Source: Streptomyces sp. NBC_01314
GTDB lineage: Bacteria > Actinomycetota > Actinomycetes > Streptomycetales > Streptomycetaceae
Direction: 5' to 3'
DNA length: 64,000 nucleotides
Assembly: GCF_041435215.1 (NCBI RefSeq)
Contig: NZ_CP108394.1
Location: forward strand, 5,394,001 to 5,458,000
Positions 59,324 to 64,000 of this stretch are shown here, in pieces. How positions within the stretch are numbered: position 1 is the first letter of the stretch; every line of letters begins with the position of its first letter. The position numbers and the translations under genes are program-made. The notes beneath the pieces are model-generated. The model was not told where the DNA came from. It did no database searches and saw only the letters and a list, made by a program, of their open reading frames with translations.

Positions 59324-60322
59324 GTGGGCAGCGGTACGGCACTGGTACTCGGCGGCGGAGGCCCGGTCGGCTGGGCGTGGATGAGCGGGGTGCTCGCCGG
59401 ACTCACGGACGCCGGTGTCGACCTCGACCGGGCGGACGTCGTCATCGGCACCTCGGCGGGCGCGATCTACGGCTCCCGGCTCGTGAGCGGCGAGACACCG
59501 CGCGAGATCTACGAACGCCAGCTCGTCGGCGCCGACCGCATCGCCATGAAGGTCACCCTCTCCCAGACCCTCCGCTTCCTCTGGGCAGCCCTCGGTTCCC
59601 GCGATCCCGACCGCTCCGTACGCCGCCTCGCCCGTGCCGCCCTGGCAGCCCATCCCGAACCCGACCCCGGCTTCCTCGACGTCCTACGACCGCTCCTGCG
59701 CGGCGCGGAGAACGGAGGACCGGCAGAGACAGCAGAGACGGGAGAGACGGGAGAGACGACGGCAGGGCATACCGGGCAGACGGAGGATCGCCCACCGCGT
59801 GTGACTCGCACGGCCCACACGACAGGCGGCTGGCCCGAACGGGCCCTGCGCATCACCGCGGTCGACGCCCTGACCGGCGAATTGACCGCCTTCGACGCCA
59901 CCTCGCAGGTCACGCTGCTCGAAGCGGTGGCCGCCAGTTGTGCCGTACCGGTGGTCTCAGCACCCGTCGCGGCGGCCGGCCGTCGCTGGCTGGACGGCGG
60001 CTGCCGCTCGACCGCCAACCTCGACCTGGTCAGCGGTTACGAACGTGTCCTGGCCGTCGCGCCGATCCCGAAGGCCGTGGGCCCCCACCCCAGCGCCCAG
60101 CAGCAGGCCGCCGAACTCTCCGCCGGGGGCACCGCCGTGGTCCTCCTCACCCCGGACTCCGCCTCCCGCCGGGCGATGGGCCGCGACATGACCGCCGACT
60201 CCCGCCGCCCTGCCGCGGCCCGCGCCGGTCACGCGCAGGCGACGGCGGCGGCAGGGCCCGTAGCCGAAATCTGGCATGGCCGGGCACGGCCTGGCGCGGC
60301 CGGGGAACCCGAGGACCGTTGA
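59324..60322 (+). CDS. Patatin-like phospholipase
   Basis: A 332-aa serine acyl hydrolase. The oxyanion glycines are in LVLGGGGPVGWAWMSGV, the nucleophile is Ser44 in GTSAG, and the catalytic Asp is Asp224 in WLDGG. The insert ENGGPAETAETGETGETTAG is a repeat-encoded loop. The start is GTG 59324, preceded by GGGAGG with a 6-nt spacer. Followed 161 bp later by a P450 on the same strand. A lipid or acyl substrate fits an acyl-chain pathway, but this is inference. Confidence 0.87.
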   Translation: MGSGTALVLGGGGPVGWAWMSGVLAGLTDAGVDLDRADVVIGTSAGAIYGSRLVSGETPREIYERQLVGADRIAMKVTLSQTLRFLWAALGSRDPDRSVRRLARAALAAHPEPDPGFLDVLRPLLRGAENGGPAETAETGETGETTAGHTGQTEDRPPRVTRTAHTTGGWPERALRITAVDALTGELTAFDATSQVTLLEAVAASCAVPVVSAPVAAAGRRWLDGGCRSTANLDLVSGYERVLAVAPIPKAVGPHPSAQQQAAELSAGGTAVVLLTPDSASRRAMGRDMTADSRRPAAARAGHAQATAAAGPVAEIWHGRARPGAAGEPEDR

Positions 60323-60483
60323 CGGCCCAGCACCCGCGGCCGGGACCCGCAACCGCGACTCACCACCCACGGCCCACACCTCGAACCCGGTGTTCAGGAG
60401 CGCACCCCCACCACGCACCACCCGCCACCCGCCACCCGCCACCCAGCGAACCGCGAACGCGAACCGAAAGGCGACGACCAGCC

Positions 60484-61662
60484 ATGCGAGCACCCACCCT
60501 GAATGAACTGGCCCCCGACGGACACGACTTCGCGGCCGACCCCCACCCCGTCTACGCGGCCCTGCGCGCGAAGGGCCCCGTGCACCGGGTGCACCTCCCG
60601 CAGACGGGTGACTGCTGGCTGGTGGTGAGCAGGGACGCCGCACGAGCCGCGCTGACGGACCCCCGGCTGAGCAACGACATCCGCCACTCCGCCTGGGACA
60701 CGGACGGCGGCAACGCGATCGGTGTCAACATGCTCCAGAGCGACCCGCCGCAGCACACCCGCCTGCGCCAGTCGGTCGCCACGCACTTCACGCCCGCCCG
60801 GACGGCTGCCTTACGCCCCCGGATCGAGGACCTGGCGACCGCCCTGCTGGCGGAACTGCCCGCCGGGGGCACGGCGGACCTGGTGAGCCGGTACGCGCTG
60901 CCGCTTCCCGTGGCGGTGATCTGCGAGATCCTGGGCGTCCCCGACACGGACCGGGACGTCTTCCACGACTGGTCGACGGAGCTGGTGATGCCGACGTCAC
61001 CGGAGGCGGCGGCAGCCGCGGCAGCGGCGCTGACGGACTATCTCACCCACCTGATAGCCCGAAAGCGCGCGATGCCGGACGACACCCTGCTGAGCGAACT
61101 GGCGGCGACGGACGCCGAATCCCTCTCTCCCGAAGAACTCCTGGGCATGGCTTTCCTGATCCTGGTCGCGGGCCACGAGACGACGGTCAACCTCATCTCG
61201 GCGACCGTCCACAGCCTGCTCACCCGACCGGACCAACTGACGGCCCTGCGGGCAGACTTGACCCTCACCGGCGCGGCGGTCGAGGAATCCCTCCGCTACA
61301 ACTCTCCCGTCCACGGGTCGGTGTTGCGTTTCGCCGCCGAGCCACTGGTCCTCGCCGACACCCCGGTCTCCCCCGGCGACGCCGTCCAGGTCTCCCTGGC
61401 CGCCGCCTCCCGGGACCCCGCGCACTTCCCCGACCCGGACCGCTTCGACCTCACCCGCCGCCCCCACGGCCACCTCGCCTTCGGCCACGGCCTCCACCAC
61501 TGCCTCGGCGCCCCCCTCGCCCGCACCGAAGCCACCATCGCCCTCCGCCTCCTCATCCAGCACCACCCCCACCTCACCCTCGCCACCACTCCCGACCACC
61601 TCACCTGGCGAACCAGCACCCTCCTCCGGGGTCTGCCCGAACTCCCGGTCCGCCTGGGGTGA
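60484..61662 (+). CDS. Cytochrome P450 monooxygenase (second)
   Basis: A 392-aa soluble P450 with I-helix FLILVAGHETTVNLIS, ExxR in EESLRYN and heme Cys340 in FGHGLHHCLGAPLAR. It has no N-terminal extension. The substrate is unknown. It follows the patatin gene and is probably controlled by the TetR regulator. The ATG has only a distant AAAGG ribosome site. No ferredoxin gene is adjacent; the earlier one could serve both. Confidence 0.93.
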   Translation: MRAPTLNELAPDGHDFAADPHPVYAALRAKGPVHRVHLPQTGDCWLVVSRDAARAALTDPRLSNDIRHSAWDTDGGNAIGVNMLQSDPPQHTRLRQSVATHFTPARTAALRPRIEDLATALLAELPAGGTADLVSRYALPLPVAVICEILGVPDTDRDVFHDWSTELVMPTSPEAAAAAAAALTDYLTHLIARKRAMPDDTLLSELAATDAESLSPEELLGMAFLILVAGHETTVNLISATVHSLLTRPDQLTALRADLTLTGAAVEESLRYNSPVHGSVLRFAAEPLVLADTPVSPGDAVQVSLAAASRDPAHFPDPDRFDLTRRPHGHLAFGHGLHHCLGAPLARTEATIALRLLIQHHPHLTLATTPDHLTWRTSTLLRGLPELPVRLG

Positions 61663-61907
61663 CGCGTGGACCGTGGCCGGGAGCCGGGGTCAGCCGGCAG
61701 TGGTGACGGCCCGTTCCGCGGACGGGGCCCGCCGAGGAGCCGGGGGGCGAGGTGGATCACGACAGAGGCATAGAACCGGTGTACGGCGTCGTCGACGCTG
61801 CTGATGGAACCGTCCGTTCCGAAGCCCCCGGTGGCCGGCCCGTACGAACACCGGGAGAAGCTTGGCCATGTGTCGTTGCCCCCCAACTTTCAAGGAGACG
61901 ACCGCAT

Positions 61908-63356
61908 ATGACGAAGCGTCTGGTGCGTAGAGCGGTGTTGCGTGGTGGGCTGGGTGGAGGGCTGGCCCTGGCCGGGATCGGGGCCGGGGGCGGAAGCGCC
62001 TGGGCGGCCGGGGACGGGGAGCGGCGGCGTGGGGCTGCCGGTGGGGGCGGGGAGGTGTACGTGCCGATCGCGGTCGGGGCCGGGGGCGGGCCCGTCGGGA
62101 GTGATCGGGTGCATGTGCTGAAGGTCGGGCCGCGGGACGCGGGGACCGTGGTGGTGCTGGTGCCGGGGATGTTCGGGGCGGCGAACGACTTCCGGCTGAT
62201 GGCCCGGGATCTGGTGGCCTCGGTGCCCGGGATCCAGGTGTGGGCCGTCGACCGGCGCGAGGAGAACCTCGCCGACCGGAGCGGGTTCGGGAGCGGAAAC
62301 GGCAACGGGCACGGAGACGGGACCAGGGACGGGGACGGGGATCTCGTCGGGTACTACCTCGACGGGCGGTATCGGGCGCTGGAGCCCGCAGCCGCCGGGT
62401 ACTTCGGGCAGTGGGGGCTGGCGCGGACCCTCGACGACCTGCGGTGCGTCGTGCTCGCCGCTCGCGCGGGCGGGCGGCGGCGGGTCGTGCTCGGGGGGCA
62501 TTCCTGGGGTGCGACCAGCGCGTTGGCGTACGCGGCCTGGGACTTCGACGGGCGGGCCGGGTACCGGGACCTCGTGGGGCTGGCGGTCCTCGACGGGGGC
62601 GTGCGCGGGGCGTTCGAGGGGACGGGGGCGACCGTGCGGGACTCGCCGGAGGAGGTGCGGGAGCGGCTCGCGGCGATCGCCGGCGGCCGGGTCTTCGACA
62701 TGACGCTCAGCGGGGTCGGACTGGGCAGCCGGGCGGAGAGCACGCAGATCTGGTACCAGCTCGCCGGGTGGTACGCCCATCACGACCCCGAGGGGCGTTC
62801 CGTACTGCAGGACCGGGTGCCCGAGGCGCTGCGGGTGCCGTTCCCGGTGACCAACGCCGCGCTCCTCGGCTCCTTCGTCGACGCCGGCTTCGGCTGGCCG
62901 AACGACATCAGCGTCCACTCCGGACACCTCGCCGCCGAGGCCGACGCCAGTGGCGTACGGGGGTGGGTCGACGACGGGATCACGCCGATCGGGCGCGTCG
63001 CGGAGGCGTACGCGGGGCCCGTGCCCGGCGTGTGGGAGTGGTACTGGCCCGCCAGGCTCTCCGTCGACCTGGACGTGAGCGACGTCTACGCCGACACCGA
63101 CCTCGCCCGTTCCCTCGGGCTGCGCCTGCGCCACGCCCCCGGCATCGACCTACCTCTCTACGCCTTCCAGACCAGCTACTCCAACGGCACCGTCGTGGAG
63201 AGCGCCCGCCGCGTCGTCGCCGAGTCCCACGTCCCGTACGCCGCCTACGAGTCCGACGAGGGCATGAACCACCTCGACCCCCTCTTCGCCGCCACGCCCC
63301 ACAACACGGCCACGCACACGCTGGCAGAGTTCCTGGGGAGGATCGGCGGACGGTGA
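61908..63356 (+). CDS. Exported alpha/beta hydrolase with twin-arginine-like signal
   Basis: A 482-aa exported hydrolase. The N-terminus KRLVRRAVLRGGLGGGLALAGIGAGGGSAWAA resembles a Tat/lipid-independent signal with RR. The nucleophile is Ser199 in LGGHSWGATSAL; the oxyanion area is VLVPGMFGAANDF. A low-complexity insert FGSGNGNGHGDGTRDGDGD and an acidic/histidine C-terminal block (YESDEGMNHLDPLFA) are visible. Substrate unknown. ATG 61908 follows AAGGAG. A hairpin follows the stop. Confidence 0.82.
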   Translation: MTKRLVRRAVLRGGLGGGLALAGIGAGGGSAWAAGDGERRRGAAGGGGEVYVPIAVGAGGGPVGSDRVHVLKVGPRDAGTVVVLVPGMFGAANDFRLMARDLVASVPGIQVWAVDRREENLADRSGFGSGNGNGHGDGTRDGDGDLVGYYLDGRYRALEPAAAGYFGQWGLARTLDDLRCVVLAARAGGRRRVVLGGHSWGATSALAYAAWDFDGRAGYRDLVGLAVLDGGVRGAFEGTGATVRDSPEEVRERLAAIAGGRVFDMTLSGVGLGSRAESTQIWYQLAGWYAHHDPEGRSVLQDRVPEALRVPFPVTNAALLGSFVDAGFGWPNDISVHSGHLAAEADASGVRGWVDDGITPIGRVAEAYAGPVPGVWEWYWPARLSVDLDVSDVYADTDLARSLGLRLRHAPGIDLPLYAFQTSYSNGTVVESARRVVAESHVPYAAYESDEGMNHLDPLFAATPHNTATHTLAEFLGRIGGR

Positions 63357-63366
63357 CACGCGCCCA

Positions 63367-63411
63367 GTGACCGCCTGCGGGACCGTGGCGGACGGCCCCG
63401 CAGGCGGTCAC
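63367..63411. terminator. Strong bidirectional hairpin
   Basis: Arms GTGACCGCCTGCGGG and CCCGCAGGCGGTCAC with a 15-nt loop. Confidence 0.85.
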
Positions 63412-63416
63412 CCGGC

Positions 63417-63662
63417 TCAGAGGTGCGCTCGTCTGTTCACGGGTTGCGCCGCCGGCAGGTCCAGCGGTGCCGTCCAGTGGCGTTCCGTCGCCTGGGGGCT
63501 GTCCGGCGTGTCGGTCGCGAGGTACGCCCCGTGGAACCCGGCCGCCTCGGCCACCCGCTCCAGGTACGTCGTCCCTGCCGTCCGCGGCGCCGGCCCCGCG
63601 CCCCCATGCAGTAGCCGGAAGCACGGGCGGGGGGCAGCCAGCAGGGATGTGCGGGTCCTGCA
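63417..63662 (-). pseudogene. C-terminal fragment of an unrecognised protein
   Basis: A minus-strand frame reads TTYLERVAEAAGFHGAYLATD and ERHWTAPLDLPAAQPVNRR, ending at TGA 63417-63419, with clearly coding composition. It has no start codon; an in-frame TGA lies at 63663-63665. It is probably a truncated gene remnant sharing the hairpin terminator on its left. Confidence 0.4.
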
Positions 63663-63692
63663 TCAGAGGGATGCGCGGGCCTGTGCCCCGCG

Positions 63693-64000
63693 TCAGGAGT
63701 AGATCATCGGGCAGCCGCGGCGGATCGAGTGCTGGGCGGCACGCAGGTACAGGGCGACGTGGAAGGCCGTGTCGAGGTCGTCGGCCCAGGGACCCGGCCG
63801 GGTCGCGGCCACTCTCTCCGCCGTGCCGTCCCAGAACCACGTGGTCAGGTCGAGGTTGTCGCACATCTCCGGGGTCTCGGACGGCAGCTCGACGAGCGCC
63901 GCCAGCCGCTCCGCGAGGGCCAGCACCTGAGGGGCGCCGGCGACCATGGTCGACTCGATGTCGCCGGAGTCGTAGCCGGACTCAATGTCCAGCCAGATGT
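63693..64000 (-). CDS. Hypothetical protein, partial (continues beyond the right edge)
   Basis: The frame ends at 63693 and continues past the window end in phase (IWLDIESGYDSGDIES, then TMVAGAPQVLALAERLAALVE). The visible C-terminal part contains DLTTWFWDGTAERV and ends RRGCPMIYS. The true start lies outside the window. Family not recognised. Confidence 0.7.
   Translation of the reverse strand, partial: IWLDIESGYDSGDIESTMVAGAPQVLALAERLAALVELPSETPEMCDNLDLTTWFWDGTAERVAATRPGPWADDLDTAFHVALYLRAAQHSIRRGCPMIYS

Overview
The window is high-GC actinobacterial DNA and almost certainly from a Streptomyces chromosome. Third codon positions are strongly G/C, GTG and TTG starts are common, and the gene content is typical: HelR, a DUF6243-type protein, an SCO2400-like zinc-ribbon protein, SpoIIE-type phosphatases, P450/ferredoxin pairs and many secreted proteins. 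All functional calls rest on reading motifs by eye; no database search was run.

Layout. 0-5.3 kb: a helR-type RNA-polymerase motor gene behind a rifamycin-associated element, a SLOG-like gene and a tandem pair of secreted allene-oxide-cyclase-barrel proteins. 5.3-8.1 kb: small membrane and hypothetical genes, a tnpB remnant that keeps its right end, and a DUF6243 gene. 8.2-14.5 kb: GlxA-type AraC regulator, GAPDH, lipoprotein, MarR plus DHA2 exporter, PPOX-fold protein and pentapeptide-repeat protein. 15.7-19.3 kb: a GH30 beta-1,6-galactanase divergent from a LacI regulator, with a perfect 32-bp operator palindrome and three 26-bp repeats between them. 19.3-25.8 kb: lipoprotein, NarL-type two-component pair, serine hydrolase, Rieske oxygenase and AhpD-like protein. 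26-35.7 kb: secreted proteins, a tripeptidyl-aminopeptidase-like hydrolase, a 997-residue PAS/GAF/SpoIIE/HATPase protein, an aerolysin-like secreted protein, an AMIN-like protein and a HEAT-repeat protein.

35.8-48.6 kb is one 12.8-kb gene for a 4274-residue FAAL-ACP-KS-AT-KR-ACP-C-A-PCP-C megasynthase. Its C-terminus resembles cyanobacterial acyl-ACP reductase (AAR) rather than a thioesterase or an SDR-type thioester reductase. This is the most unusual object in the window. Predicted logic: a fatty acid is activated by the FAAL, extended once with malonate, reduced to the beta-hydroxyacyl stage, amidated with one amino acid, then handled by a second C domain and the AAR-like domain, probably for reductive release.

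48.7-64 kb holds candidate accessory genes: LysR/PhzF divergent pair, DHA2 exporter, secreted lysyl-oxidase-like copper enzyme, MarR divergent from a P450 plus 3Fe-4S ferredoxin, and TetR divergent from a patatin-like lipase and a second P450. A Tat-type alpha/beta hydrolase follows, and a gene runs off the right edge. Whether these belong to one biosynthetic cluster is inference.

Two window-wide themes stand out. Many start codons lie 6-8 nt after a TANNNT -10 box, the arrangement of leaderless transcripts. In-frame or intergenic short tandem repeats are unusually frequent: 7-, 9-, 10-, 21-, 26- and 30-bp units.
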